Part shown: piece after piece, positions 36,395 through 44,706 of the stretch
Layout: every line of letters starts with the position of its first letter
Position numbering within the stretch: the stretch's first letter is position 1
Assembly (NCBI RefSeq): GCF_038004425.1
Contig: NZ_JBBORC010000001.1
Location: 2,271,001-2,335,000 of the forward strand
DNA length: 64,000 nt
Reading direction: 5' to 3'
From: Solibacillus sp. FSL W7-1464
GTDB taxonomy: Bacteria; Bacillota; Bacilli; Bacillales_A; Planococcaceae
The notes under the pieces: model-generated
What the model saw: the letters and a program-made list of their open reading frames with translations, nothing else
Told to the model about the DNA's origin: nothing
The model's database searches: none
Position numbers and translations under genes: made by a program

Positions 36395-37489
36395 TTAGCG
36401 ACCGTTTAAAATATTTTTTTCGTTTTGAAGGAACTGACTGCGGGATTTCGCTACACGAGCAATACGCTCTTCCGCTAAACGGTTTGCCGCTAAATAAGTT
36501 GGAATATCTTCTTCTTTTGAAATGGCAAAAATCTTTTCCAAGCTTGTGTAGATCGTTTCAACACGTTTCATAGCGCGCTCCCGATTGTAGCCGTATAATT
36601 CGTCTGCTACGTTAATAACCCCACCTGCATTTATTACGTAATCCGGTGCATAAACAATCCCTAAATCATGCATTACTTTACCATGTCTTGATTCGGCCAG
36701 CTGATTGTTTGCAGATCCAGCGATAACCTTCGCTTTGAACGTCGGAATCGTCTGATCATTGACGATTGCGCCAAGAGCACATGGTGAGAAAATATCCACA
36801 TCTTGTGCGTAAATCTCGTCAGGTGCTACAGCCACCGCTCCAAAGTCTGCCACGACACGGTCGATTGCCTGCTGATTAATATCCGTTACAATTAGTTTCG
36901 CTCCTTCATTATGCAAGTATTCACATAATGTGTACGCAACATTCCCAAGACCTTGAACCGCTACTTTACGGCCTGCCAGCGAATCATCCCCAAAAGCTTC
37001 TTTTGCAGCTGCCTTCATTCCTAAAAATACACCATACGCTGTAATTGGCGATGGATTGCCTGAGCTGCCGAATGCCGGTGAAATTCCTGTTACATAATTT
37101 GTTTCTTCATGGATCAGATCCATATCCGCAACCGTTGTCCCCACATCTTCCGCTGTAATATATCGACCATTCAAACCTTGAATGAAACGCCCTAATGCTC
37201 GGAACATTTCTTCATTTTTATCTTTGAACGGATCTCCAATAATAACTGTTTTACCGCCACCTAAATTTAAGCCTGCCGCCGCATTTTTATAAGTCATACC
37301 GCGTGCTAGACGAAGTGCATCTTCAATCGCTGCTTCCTCCGAGGCATATGTCCACATGCGCGAACCCCCAAGAGCTGGACCCAATGTTGTATCATGAATA
37401 GCAATGACCGCTTTTAACCCCGATGCCTCATCTTGGCAAAAGACTACTTGTTCAAAATCATATTTCTGCATGTACTTGAAAATTTCCAT
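36395..37489 (-). CDS. bcd: Leucine (branched-chain amino acid) dehydrogenase
   Basis: 364 aa from [11 protein letters not shown], exactly the usual length of leucine dehydrogenase. It oxidatively deaminates Leu, Val and Ile to the keto acids used by the Bkd complex. Catalytic Lys in [11 protein letters not shown] and TAEDVGTT, and the NAD-binding [15 protein letters not shown], are visible. GGAGGGG precedes the ATG. It is the first gene of bcd-lpdV-bkdAA-bkdAB-bkdB; ptb, buk and the sigma-54 activator bkdR of B. subtilis are missing here. A catabolite-response-like element overlaps its 5' leader. Confidence 0.95.
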   Translation of the reverse strand: MEIFKYMQKYDFEQVVFCQDEASGLKAVIAIHDTTLGPALGGSRMWTYASEEAAIEDALRLARGMTYKNAAAGLNLGGGKTVIIGDPFKDKNEEMFRALGRFIQGLNGRYITAEDVGTTVADMDLIHEETNYVTGISPAFGSSGNPSPITAYGVFLGMKAAAKEAFGDDSLAGRKVAVQGLGNVAYTLCEYLHNEGAKLIVTDINQQAIDRVVADFGAVAVAPDEIYAQDVDIFSPCALGAIVNDQTIPTFKAKVIAGSANNQLAESRHGKVMHDLGIVYAPDYVINAGGVINVADELYGYNRERAMKRVETIYTSLEKIFAISKEEDIPTYLAANRLAEERIARVAKSRSQFLQNEKNILNGR

Positions 37490-37509
37490 AACACTATACC
37501 CCTCCACTC

Positions 37510-37525
37510 AAGAAAGCGCTTACTT
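37510..37525. promoter_or_regulatory. Candidate CcpA (cre) site before bcd
   Basis: AAGAAAGCGCTTACTT matches 13 of 16 positions of WTGAAAGCGCTTTCAW with the central palindrome AAGCGCTT intact. It lies 21-36 bases upstream of the bcd ATG, where CcpA binding would block transcription. Confidence 0.45.
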
Positions 37526-37891
37526 TCTCGTATATTATTATTTTCTGTTAATTAGAGATAATAAATACTTAAATTTGTATAATTTTATTATCGTTATTTT
37601 TACAATACTTATAAATCTAAAATGATGCAACTAGAAATCCCTAATTTGACTTAAATTAGAATATTCGGACAATTTTTAATCCGAAATACACCTGAAAACC
37701 GTGTGAAAACACTTTCGAAAACACTATTTTAATATAGTAATTTTAAGGTTGTTAAGCTAATTCCATATTTCCATTCTATGAATCTATACCCGATTATTGA
37801 CTTTCTCTGCCTGCATTGTAAAATTAAGTGATGCTAAAATAATCTGGGACATTGTTACATCCACTACTTTTTGTCTGGAGGAGGTCTATAA
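37526..37891. other. Intergenic region between divergent bcd and yqzF
   Basis: About 365 very A/T-rich bases holding the divergent promoters of the bcd operon and the DUF2627 gene. I find no GGCAC..TTGC sigma-54 element, so the sigma-L/BkdR control known in B. subtilis does not appear to be conserved. No ORF, RNA gene or terminator recognised. Confidence 0.5.
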
Positions 37892-38125
37892 ATGGCACGT
37901 ATGGCTGCATTTATCGTACTAGTCATTCCCGCAATTTTAATGGCTGCCGGGATAAAATTTATGCGAGATACATTATTCGGTATTTTAATTTCACCATTCC
38001 CTTGGATTTGGTTACAATTCGTCGTCGGAGCCATATTTTTTGCCGTTTCATTTTTATTTTTTGCAGGTTTTTTACTGTACCGGGATCGCAAGCGCGGCAA
38101 AGTATCGGAACGCTGGCAAAAATAA
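37892..38125 (+). CDS. yqzF: DUF2627 membrane protein (YqzF)
   Basis: 77 residues with two membrane helices (about 3-22 and 38-62), an FPWIWLQFVVGAIFF segment and a basic C-terminal tail (LYRDRKRGKVSERWQK). This matches DUF2627, represented by B. subtilis YqzF, which also lies beside the bkd genes. GGAGGAGG precedes the ATG by eight bases, and a strong terminator follows. Function unknown. Confidence 0.8.
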   Translation: MARMAAFIVLVIPAILMAAGIKFMRDTLFGILISPFPWIWLQFVVGAIFFAVSFLFFAGFLLYRDRKRGKVSERWQK

Positions 38126-38156
38126 AACAGAACAAGGGGCCGGGACATAACAAAAA

Positions 38157-38193
38157 AACACTATTTTCCTCTGAGAGGAAAATAGTGTTATTT
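38157..38193 (+). terminator. Terminator of yqzF
   Basis: Perfect 15-bp stem (38157-38171 with 38175-38189), 3-base loop, then ATTTTG. The A run before it could also make it work on the other strand. Confidence 0.85.
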
Positions 38194-38204
38194 TGCTAAG
38201 CGTT

Positions 38205-38440
38205 AAAATTGATTTCCATTCCGGGACGCTTTCCGCGGGCGTGAGGCCAACAGGATGTTGGTCACAAAAGCGTTGCCACAGGAAGTGGCGTTCTTAGCTT
38301 TTGTTCCTAGTCTCAGGCGTCACGCTATTCCCGCAGGAAGCTTTGCTTGTAGCGAAAGGCGTAGCCGTCAGCTAGTGTTTTAACAGTGCGAAAGGTGAAA
38401 CCGTCAGCACGAACACTCGCCCTGCATTCCAATCAATTTT
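38205..38440. repeat. Dispersed repeat element, copy D (236 bases)
   Basis: Full-length copy with perfect 10-bp terminal inverted repeats AAAATTGATT / AATCAATTTT. The core is nearly identical to copy A (19741-19950) for about 115 bases, then diverges: copy D contains two related stretches, GCGAAAGGCGTAGCCGTCAG and GCGAAAGGTGAAACCGTCAG, absent from copy A. No ORF. Confidence 0.85.
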
Positions 38441-38635
38441 GCAAAATATCCGTTTCTTAATAAAGGTTTTCCTGTTATTTAACGGTCATTCTACTTATAT
38501 CCCAGCCATTTTGTCGATTCAGTTAATTTACTTTCAAGAAACAAGAATACTATTGTGGCATTCCGCAAAATTATTAAAGCGAAAGTAAAAAGGAAATAAA
38601 TTCCTTTCATCGTTCGTTAAAACTAACCAGACTTG
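38441..38635. other. Intergenic gap after the repeat element
   Basis: About 195 bases, A/T-rich, with no ORF and no clear promoter or hairpin. Nothing recognised. Confidence 0.5.
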
Positions 38636-39352
38636 TCAATTTATCCGGGCTTCCTGAACTAAATGCGGAAAATCCGTAATCCACCCTTTTACAATGGAAT
38701 GGGGATTTTTCAGAAAAGATTCATTCCCCTGGATTCCGTAAAAACGCATGCCGGTATCTGCATGTTTACAAGCTTCTAAATATTGACCTTTATAGTACCT
38801 TTTATGGGCATGGATCGCATCGAAAAAATTCTGCTCCGCTAATGTGGCCCAATAGAATTTCTTCGTAATAATGTACCCGGTTTCGATATCCGGACGAACC
38901 TCTTTCACTGTTTTTAAAAGAGCATCATGGAATGACGAGAAATGGCTGTTTTCAGGCAAGGTAATCGTTTGCAGTAATTCCTTCAGCACATGCTCGTTTG
39001 TTAATAGCGACTCTTTCAGCTCCACATTCAATGCCATGTTTTCTGCATTCGCCCATTCCAGCACATCGGCAAAGGCAACCATCCGTTCACGGCGAAACAG
39101 CCGTTTAAAACGCGGACCTAATTTATAATGAATCAGCTCGTCATAGGAGCACTGATTCACCATTTTGTTCACACCGGCAAGTCTTTTTAAGTCATTGTCA
39201 TGAAATACCACTAAAACCCCATCATGTGAAACTTGGAGATCCAGTTCAATGCCATCTGCCCCAAGTTCTTTTGCTTTTTTAAAGGCAGCAAACGTATTTT
39301 CAAGATGAAAGCTCGATGCCCCTCGGTGGGCAAAAATGGGTATGTTATCCAT
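38636..39352 (-). CDS. yqiK: Glycerophosphodiester phosphodiesterase (YqiK-like)
   Basis: 238-aa GDPD-family TIM-barrel enzyme hydrolysing glycerophosphodiesters to glycerol 3-phosphate and an alcohol. HRGASSFHLENT, ELDLQVSHDGVLVVFHD and NVELKE give the metal ligands and the catalytic histidine pair. No signal peptide, so it is cytoplasmic. Its ATG overlaps the FapA-like stop by one base. B. subtilis YqiK lies between spo0A and the bkd region too. It could feed glycerol 3-phosphate to the glp enzymes encoded 22 kb away. Confidence 0.88.
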   Translation of the reverse strand: MDNIPIFAHRGASSFHLENTFAAFKKAKELGADGIELDLQVSHDGVLVVFHDNDLKRLAGVNKMVNQCSYDELIHYKLGPRFKRLFRRERMVAFADVLEWANAENMALNVELKESLLTNEHVLKELLQTITLPENSHFSSFHDALLKTVKEVRPDIETGYIITKKFYWATLAEQNFFDAIHAHKRYYKGQYLEACKHADTGMRFYGIQGNESFLKNPHSIVKGWITDFPHLVQEARIN

Positions 39353-40923
39353 TATACATTCAACTCTCCATTTTCTATTAAAAATCGTCCATTTGTTATA
39401 GACGTCAAAACCGTGGACTTTTTGCCGATTTGTATATATGTACCAGGATATGCTTCTTTCGTCACATGTATCTCTGCTTTGCCGACTTCGCGCAGATCGC
39501 TCATTAATTGTTTAATTTCCCGATCTAAATTCAGCGCTGTTTCTTTGTTGGAAGCGAGCTTTTGTTCTGTCAGCTCCAGTGTTGCCAATTGTCGTTGTGT
39601 CAATGTATGTATAACTGGAGCGATGCGTTCTAAATGTGTCTCAAGCTGTATGATATCTTCCTGCATCGATTTCAGCAGCGATGCCTTGTATTGGATAACT
39701 TCAAGACTTTGCGCTTTGTTTATACTATTAATGATTAATTCGGTCGGTCTTTCCAATCGGTTTCCCGTACATGCCGTAACGATGATACTTTTTGCAATTG
39801 CAGTTCCCCCGATGATTTTCCCTTTTCGTTCATCAACCAATATAGATCGTGCAGATAATTTGGAACCTAACGAATAAAATCCAATATTCAGATTTTTTCC
39901 TGCAATTAAGCGGGCATCATTCACATGTTTAACGAATATATCCCCGGCAGCTTCTACAAGTGTTTCGCCTAAACCGAATATGCCTCCGCGTATAAAAATG
40001 TCTCCGTATAGGGACTTAATCAGCTTTGCGCCGGATACACCTTCCGGATGTTCGATTGAAATGTCCCCATTTGCAACAACCGTAAAACCAGGCTGGACGG
40101 TTCCTTTAATCGAGACAGATCCATTAAATTCGATATTCCCGGTTTCAACACCGACATCGCCAACAATCGGTAAATGATGATTCACAAATACCGTTCCTTC
40201 ATGTTCTTCGACTACCCCGCTAATTTTCGAGCGAAGGACCGTCTTTCCTTCTTCCTCCACTTCGAATGCCGATTTCCGGTCATATTTTAGCTGGAGATCT
40301 TTGCCCCATGGAGCAGGAATCGGTTCCCCATAAATATTCATTCCCGGAATACCTGGCTGTGCGTGAATTTTCTCCCCAAGCCATGCGCCTTCTTCAATTT
40401 CATATATAAAGTTCATATCATAATAATCCGCTTTGCCGTCTTCTCTTATGACCGGTTTCCGCTCAGGCAGTTCTAAATAGGTAAGTTGTGCATCTTTCCC
40501 TTGGACAGGCGGGGTCCCTTGCGCAATCAATGTTGCTTTTGCCGTGACAACGGATTCAGGATTCACATTTAGAATCCCGTATGTTATGTTCTCTTCAGCT
40601 AAAAGTTGCTGTACCTTTTTCTGAATGGATTGCACATTTTCTTTTATATGCTCCGCTGTCTCATATACAAAAAGCGATGCCGACATTTTATCTTTGGAAA
40701 TTTCGATCACCATCGACGGCAGCCATATACCGATTTCAACAGGGGTGTCTTTCACTTCATTTAGCCCCTTTTTTAATAAGGCAAAATTCGTAAGTTTAAT
40801 ACGAGGATTTTGGCGCACAATTGTTTCGAAGTCTTTTAGCATAAAACCTGGCTTTCGTGTCAGTAAATATACTTTTCCCTCATTATTTATTATTTTGAAA
40901 AAATTATTTTCATGAATAACCAT
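39352..40923 (-). CDS. FapA/DUF342 family protein
   Basis: 523 residues with the FapA architecture: an N-terminal alpha/beta region (about 1-150), a right-handed beta-helix with repeating short strands (for example GNIEFNGSVSIKGTVQPGFTVVANGDI), and a C-terminal coiled coil (about 400-480). AWLGEKIHAQPGIPGMNIYGEPI is the family's hallmark. DUF342 proteins are proposed scaffolds; the best known relative is a Vibrio factor affecting glucose-PTS signalling. ATG at 40923 has GGAGGTGG upstream; the longer frame would include the SD itself. Coupled to yqiK. Confidence 0.8.
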   Translation of the reverse strand: MVIHENNFFKIINNEGKVYLLTRKPGFMLKDFETIVRQNPRIKLTNFALLKKGLNEVKDTPVEIGIWLPSMVIEISKDKMSASLFVYETAEHIKENVQSIQKKVQQLLAEENITYGILNVNPESVVTAKATLIAQGTPPVQGKDAQLTYLELPERKPVIREDGKADYYDMNFIYEIEEGAWLGEKIHAQPGIPGMNIYGEPIPAPWGKDLQLKYDRKSAFEVEEEGKTVLRSKISGVVEEHEGTVFVNHHLPIVGDVGVETGNIEFNGSVSIKGTVQPGFTVVANGDISIEHPEGVSGAKLIKSLYGDIFIRGGIFGLGETLVEAAGDIFVKHVNDARLIAGKNLNIGFYSLGSKLSARSILVDERKGKIIGGTAIAKSIIVTACTGNRLERPTELIINSINKAQSLEVIQYKASLLKSMQEDIIQLETHLERIAPVIHTLTQRQLATLELTEQKLASNKETALNLDREIKQLMSDLREVGKAEIHVTKEAYPGTYIQIGKKSTVLTSITNGRFLIENGELNV

Positions 40924-41072
40924 GCCATCCCACCTCCACATACATTATAGTATATACATTTTTTAGTTATTTGTTTAGTTAAATATTGGATTGCAGGGAG
41001 GTTTATCGGCATATCCTTTAAATGAAATATACAACATCTGTCTCACCCGTTATAAAACCTTGTAAACCATTA

Positions 41073-41507
41073 TTATAGTAAACGTTGGATTTGGAGCAAA
41101 TTATGATACATATCTGATAAGTCTTTCAAATACGTTTCGTCACGTGTTTCTATAGCCCTAAGTGTTCGGTGAATCATTAAAATGTCCAGTTCAATGGAGT
41201 TGGTTAAGTTTTGATGGTTTATATTATTTTCGATAATTTCGTTTCTTAAAGTGCCCAGCTCATTTAAATAGTTTTCGAGCTTCATTTCCATCATTTGAAG
41301 CTGGGTATCGCTTAATGTACCGAGCACCAATATATCGTTATAGCATGTCTCGCGCTGGATATGTAATTCTTCTTTATATTTTTTGACAACCACATCAGGA
41401 GAAGTGGCCGTTATTGTTTGAGATGCGTCAAAATCTAGTGGAAATCTTACAAGCAGAAATAATGTCAGGACGCCGAAAAGAATCAGTAGAAATTTCCATC
41501 GTTTCAT
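41073..41507 (-). CDS. Membrane-anchored protein of unknown function
   Basis: 144 residues: an N-terminal membrane helix or uncleaved signal (about 4-21, KFLLILFGVLTLFLLV) and an extracellular all-helical domain. No lipobox. It lies between the fapA-like gene and the spo0A region and faces the same way. No family recognised. Confidence 0.55.
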   Translation of the reverse strand: MKRWKFLLILFGVLTLFLLVRFPLDFDASQTITATSPDVVVKKYKEELHIQRETCYNDILVLGTLSDTQLQMMEMKLENYLNELGTLRNEIIENNINHQNLTNSIELDILMIHRTLRAIETRDETYLKDLSDMYHNLLQIQRLL

Positions 41508-41858
41508 TTTTCATCGCTCCTTATTGTTGTCCCCCTATTCTACTGCGAAATTATATTAATAATGTAAAATTAATATTAAAATCCTATGACAGCAAAAAAA
41601 GTGCCCAGCACCGGCCAGACACAAAGAGAACAATACGTTTGTCAACATATTATCCAAAGAAAGGAGGTAAAAACGAAGACGAAGAATTTCTTAGCCTTGC
41701 TCTCTCATTTTACCCGTTGTTAATTTTTGTTAAACGTTATTTATAATTTTTTTTGCACAAGGGAGTTTCAACAATTAAAAGATAAACAAAGTCTAAAAAA
41801 TCTATTTTCAGGTTAGAATAATCGTAAATTACCATGGAAATAAAGGGATGATTATGAA
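41508..41858. other. Intergenic region with an orphan Shine-Dalgarno
   Basis: About 350 A/T-rich bases between divergent genes. A perfect AAAGGAGG at about 41660 is followed by an open stretch (KTKTKNFLALLSHFTRC in one frame) but no ATG, GTG or TTG at proper spacing. A small GTGC..GCAC hairpin lies at about 41602. No supported gene. Confidence 0.4.
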
Positions 41859-42338
41859 ATGAGTGTTATTGTACTAGATAATAAAAGGCTTTTTCTCAAA
41901 AGGATTAAAAATTATGAGCTGAATACCGATAAGATCTATTATCGAAATGATCAGGTAGAGGAACGGTTTCTTTTTCTGTTTCTGATGAATGAAGAGGAAC
42001 TATGGAGTGAATACAAGTTCGGCTATTTATATATTAAGATGTTTGATGGTAATGAATATAAGTATTTTTCTGACAAAAAACTGAATCGAATCTTAAAGAA
42101 AATGGAGAAATACTTTAAAGAAGTCGCCGATATTGATAGTGAGATAGACGAATGCTCCTATGACCGTTCCGAGGATTGTTACTATGTTAGCGAAAAATTA
42201 AAAGAAATACTGGAAAATGATGAACATCTGGCGCAAGCTGTCGACAGCTATATCATCATCAGGGATACGTACATATTCGTCGATGAAGACATTTCAAGTA
42301 TTGCGAACAGAATGGACAATGCATTTGGAACGGTATAA
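41859..42338 (+). CDS. Acidic protein of unknown function
   Basis: 159 residues, rich in Asp/Glu and Tyr, with no membrane segment or signal peptide. The C-terminal third (SSIANRMDNAFGTV) is mildly amphipathic. The ATG at 41859 overlaps a two-codon mini-ORF (ATGAAATGA at 41854), whose own spacing to AAAGGG is better, so the real gene may be translated by re-initiation. It is followed by a strong terminator shared with spo0A. No family recognised. Confidence 0.55.
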   Translation: MSVIVLDNKRLFLKRIKNYELNTDKIYYRNDQVEERFLFLFLMNEEELWSEYKFGYLYIKMFDGNEYKYFSDKKLNRILKKMEKYFKEVADIDSEIDECSYDRSEDCYYVSEKLKEILENDEHLAQAVDSYIIIRDTYIFVDEDISSIANRMDNAFGTV

Positions 42339-42357
42339 TGACTGGACACATCATAAA

Positions 42358-42400
42358 AAAGCCTTCTTGATCAGTGAAAGACACTGTTTAAGAAGGCTTT
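42358..42400. terminator. Bidirectional terminator downstream of spo0A
   Basis: Eleven-base arms AAAGCCTTCTT / AAGAAGGCTTT (42358-42368 with 42390-42400) around an inner CAGTG..CACTG hairpin, preceded by an A run; serves spo0A on the minus strand and the acidic-protein gene on the plus strand. Confidence 0.85.
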
Positions 42401-42448
42401 ATGAAAGTTAGATTCTCTTTTTTAGGCACGACGCATTCATATGATTAA

Positions 42449-43240
42449 TTAGCTCGCTACCATTTCAATACGGATCTTGTCAGCGATCATAGCTATGAAC
42501 TCCGAGTTCGTCGGTTTTGATTTCATATGGTGCACTGTATAGCCGAACAGTTCTGAGATGTTCTCATAGCTGCCGCGGTTCCAGGCTACTTCAATGGCAT
42601 GGCGAATGGCACGTTCCACACGTGACGGGGTTGTCCCGAATTTTTTCGCGATTTCCGGATATAAAATTTTTGTAACCGAGCTTAATAACTCGATATCGTT
42701 GTAAACCATCTGGATCGCTTCACGTAAATAAGCGTATCCTTTTATATGTGCAGGTACACCAATCTCTTTGATGATGCCTGTAATCGTTGTATCCAATAAG
42801 CGTGTGTCCATTTTTGCAGGAGTATTCGTTGATAAAACCGGCGTGCGTTTTTCCTGTTCGACTTTCTTGCCTGCACAATGCAGAATTTTTTGAACAAGCT
42901 GCTCAAACTCAAAAGGCTTCAGCATAAAGTAAGATGCACCGTAATTCACAGCCTGCTTCATGACATCTTCTTGTCCAAATGCAGTCAGCATAATGACTTG
43001 TGTCTGTGTATGTCGTTCATTGTTATACATTTCTTCCAAAACCGCCAGCCCATCCAAATGCGGCATAATGATATCCAATAACAGCACATCGATTTTATGC
43101 TCTTCCAACATTTTAATACAGATTTTACCGTTGGATGCTGTTGCAACAATTTCAATTTGCGGATGATTCGTAAAATAAACTTCCATCATTTTAACTAATT
43201 CGCGATTATCATCAGCAATCGCAATTTTCACCTTTGACAA
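42449..43240 (-). CDS. spo0A: Sporulation master response regulator Spo0A
   Basis: 263-aa response regulator that, when phosphorylated by the phosphorelay, starts sporulation. Receiver domain 1-125 has the acidic pair Asp10/Asp11, phospho-acceptor Asp56 in LLLDIIMP and Lys108 in MLKPF. The C-terminal DNA-binding domain includes [17 protein letters not shown], the recognition-helix region, and [24 protein letters not shown]. It lies next to spoIVB as in other endospore formers and has its own regulatory region with 0A-box-like sites. Confidence 0.98.
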   Translation of the reverse strand: MSKVKIAIADDNRELVKMMEVYFTNHPQIEIVATASNGKICIKMLEEHKIDVLLLDIIMPHLDGLAVLEEMYNNERHTQTQVIMLTAFGQEDVMKQAVNYGASYFMLKPFEFEQLVQKILHCAGKKVEQEKRTPVLSTNTPAKMDTRLLDTTITGIIKEIGVPAHIKGYAYLREAIQMVYNDIELLSSVTKILYPEIAKKFGTTPSRVERAIRHAIEVAWNRGSYENISELFGYTVHHMKSKPTNSEFIAMIADKIRIEMVAS

Positions 43241-43404
43241 ACAAAATCCCCCTTTTATAATTCTATCTCTTATATATTCATTACAATGGCAAATTGTATG
43301 AGCTTACTTACAAATGTACAAACTTCTTTGTGTAATACAATTGTAACAAAAATGAGCGACAGTTGTCTTTCGATCTCTCTTATTTTGCATTGTCCTTTAG
43401 TGAA

Positions 43405-43512
43405 GTTTCGACAGAATTACTAAATTTCCTTTTCCTTCATAAAAAATAAGTAACAAGTAGCATCTTTTCTCTGTTTCTCGACAAGGAAATTTATGGTTTT
43501 GCATTTGTCGAT
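43405..43512 (-). promoter_or_regulatory. spo0A control region: 0A-box-like sites and a sigma-H-like promoter
   Basis: Three sequences match the 0A box TTGTCGAA at 7 of 8 positions: CTGTCGAA (43407-43414, minus), TTGTCGAG (43477-43484, minus) and TTGTCGAT (43505-43512, plus). A sigma-H-like -35 AAAGGAAAT (about 43422-43431 on the minus strand) is followed by CGAAA at a suitable spacing, overlapping the first box. This mirrors the autoregulated Ps promoter of B. subtilis spo0A; start site not determined. Confidence 0.5.
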
Positions 43513-43544
43513 TTATCATTATGTACTATTGTAATGAAAAAAGC

Positions 43545-43579
43545 AAAAAAAGACTACACTTTATTAAAAAGTGTAGTCT
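43545..43579 (-). terminator. Terminator of spoIVB
   Basis: Perfect 12-bp stem (43551-43562 with 43568-43579) followed by six to seven T on the minus strand. Confidence 0.9.
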
Positions 43580-43588
43580 AAAGTATTT

Positions 43589-44515
43589 TTAGTACGGACT
43601 CTTTTTCAGCATTTCAATAACAAGAATACCGGCACCTTTTGTTGGTTCTTCGATAAACATATGCGTTACCGCACCAACGAACTGGTTATTCTGTATAATA
43701 GGACTTCCGCTCATCCCTTGAACAATTCCGCCCGTTTTCTTTATAAGACGTTCATCGACGACATTGAAAGTAAACGTATTATCCGTTTGCTTGTCAATTT
43801 CGATATCAAACAAATTGACTTCTTCCCCGTCGATTGCCGTTAAGATTTGTGCTTTTCCCTTTTTCAACTCATTTGCATGTATAATTTCCAGCGGCGGATG
43901 CAAACTGTCATGTAATGATTGTTTCCAATTACCAAAAATACCGTAAACATCATTGCTTATTACTGAACCGAGTGGCATTTGTGATTTATCTACAACTGAA
44001 ATTTTGTACCCTGGCTGTCCCGGCGTACTTTTCTTCACTTGTGAGATTGATGCTTCGAAAATTGCACCGTCATTGAATTTCGGAGGCTGCTTCATTGTAG
44101 AATCTACAATTTGATGCCCAAGCGCTCCGTATTCCATCGTTTCAGGATCGATATACGTTAACGTCCCTATTCCATCTGTTTCACTTTTTAAAAATGGTTT
44201 TAAATGCACCAGTTCATGAGCTGATACGCTGATCTCTCGTTGTTGCTTTCCATTCTCAACGGTCAGTGTAAATGATTCGCCTTTGCCGGCAATGTCTTCT
44301 AACTGGCTTACTTTTTCACCATTAAGTTCTAAAATATGTTCTCCCTTTTTCAACCACTCACTATTTTCCAATAATACGTCCTGTGCAACCATTACATAAG
44401 GCATCTCCAACTGAACGCCAATTGAATGGCCCATTGGAATTAATGATTTTCCCAATACTTGTATTGGTGATAACATAAAAAGCAATGCAACGAGTATCGA
44501 CCATTTTTTAATCAT
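43589..44515 (-). CDS. spoIVB: SpoIVB signalling serine protease
   Basis: S55-family forespore protease that crosses the inner forespore membrane and cleaves SpoIVFA, leading to sigma-K activation in the mother cell. N-terminal signal/anchor helix (about 4-22), a PDZ-like region (about 30-95), then the protease domain with the catalytic His in YGALGHQIVD and Ser in GGIVQGMSGSPI (269-271). At 308 aa it is clearly shorter than the roughly 425 aa B. subtilis protein, mainly in the region before and within the PDZ part. A sigma-G-like promoter lies just upstream, as expected for a forespore gene. Confidence 0.93.
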   Translation of the reverse strand: MIKKWSILVALLFMLSPIQVLGKSLIPMGHSIGVQLEMPYVMVAQDVLLENSEWLKKGEHILELNGEKVSQLEDIAGKGESFTLTVENGKQQREISVSAHELVHLKPFLKSETDGIGTLTYIDPETMEYGALGHQIVDSTMKQPPKFNDGAIFEASISQVKKSTPGQPGYKISVVDKSQMPLGSVISNDVYGIFGNWKQSLHDSLHPPLEIIHANELKKGKAQILTAIDGEEVNLFDIEIDKQTDNTFTFNVVDERLIKKTGGIVQGMSGSPIIQNNQFVGAVTHMFIEEPTKGAGILVIEMLKKSPY

Positions 44516-44536
44516 CCTTCACCTCCTCTATGCGCT

Positions 44537-44566
44537 TACTATGTGAAAATTTGACGGAGTTATGAA
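44537..44566 (-). promoter_or_regulatory. Candidate sigma-G promoter of spoIVB
   Basis: On the minus strand TTCATA (44561-44566), a 17-base spacer, then CATAGTA (44537-44543). The -10 matches CATACTA at six of seven positions; it lies 21 bases upstream of the start codon. Confidence 0.55.
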
Positions 44567-44647
44567 CGGAAAAATTTTGTTGATATGAGGAAAAATTAGA
44601 ATGTATTCGCTGAAATCCTTGCTGCTTGGCGGCCATGAAACTTATAC

Positions 44648-44700
44648 GTTAAAAAAAATAAAAAACCGCCTAAAATTTTTAATCATTTCAGACGGTTTTT
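44648..44700 (-). terminator. Terminator of recN
   Basis: AAAAACCGTCTGAAA pairs with TTTTAGGCGGTTTTT (one G-U, arms within 44661-44700), followed on the minus strand by a long T-rich run. Confidence 0.9.
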
Positions 44701-44706
44701 ATCTAT

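Noticed and set aside
19741-38440. CRISPR array or tandem repeats
   Set aside because: Repeat copies are kilobases apart, vary in length and have no regular spacers or cas genes.
41655-41720. Small peptide gene after the orphan AAAGGAGG (KTKTKNFLALLSHFTRC)
   Set aside because: No initiation codon at usable distance; probably a degraded start.
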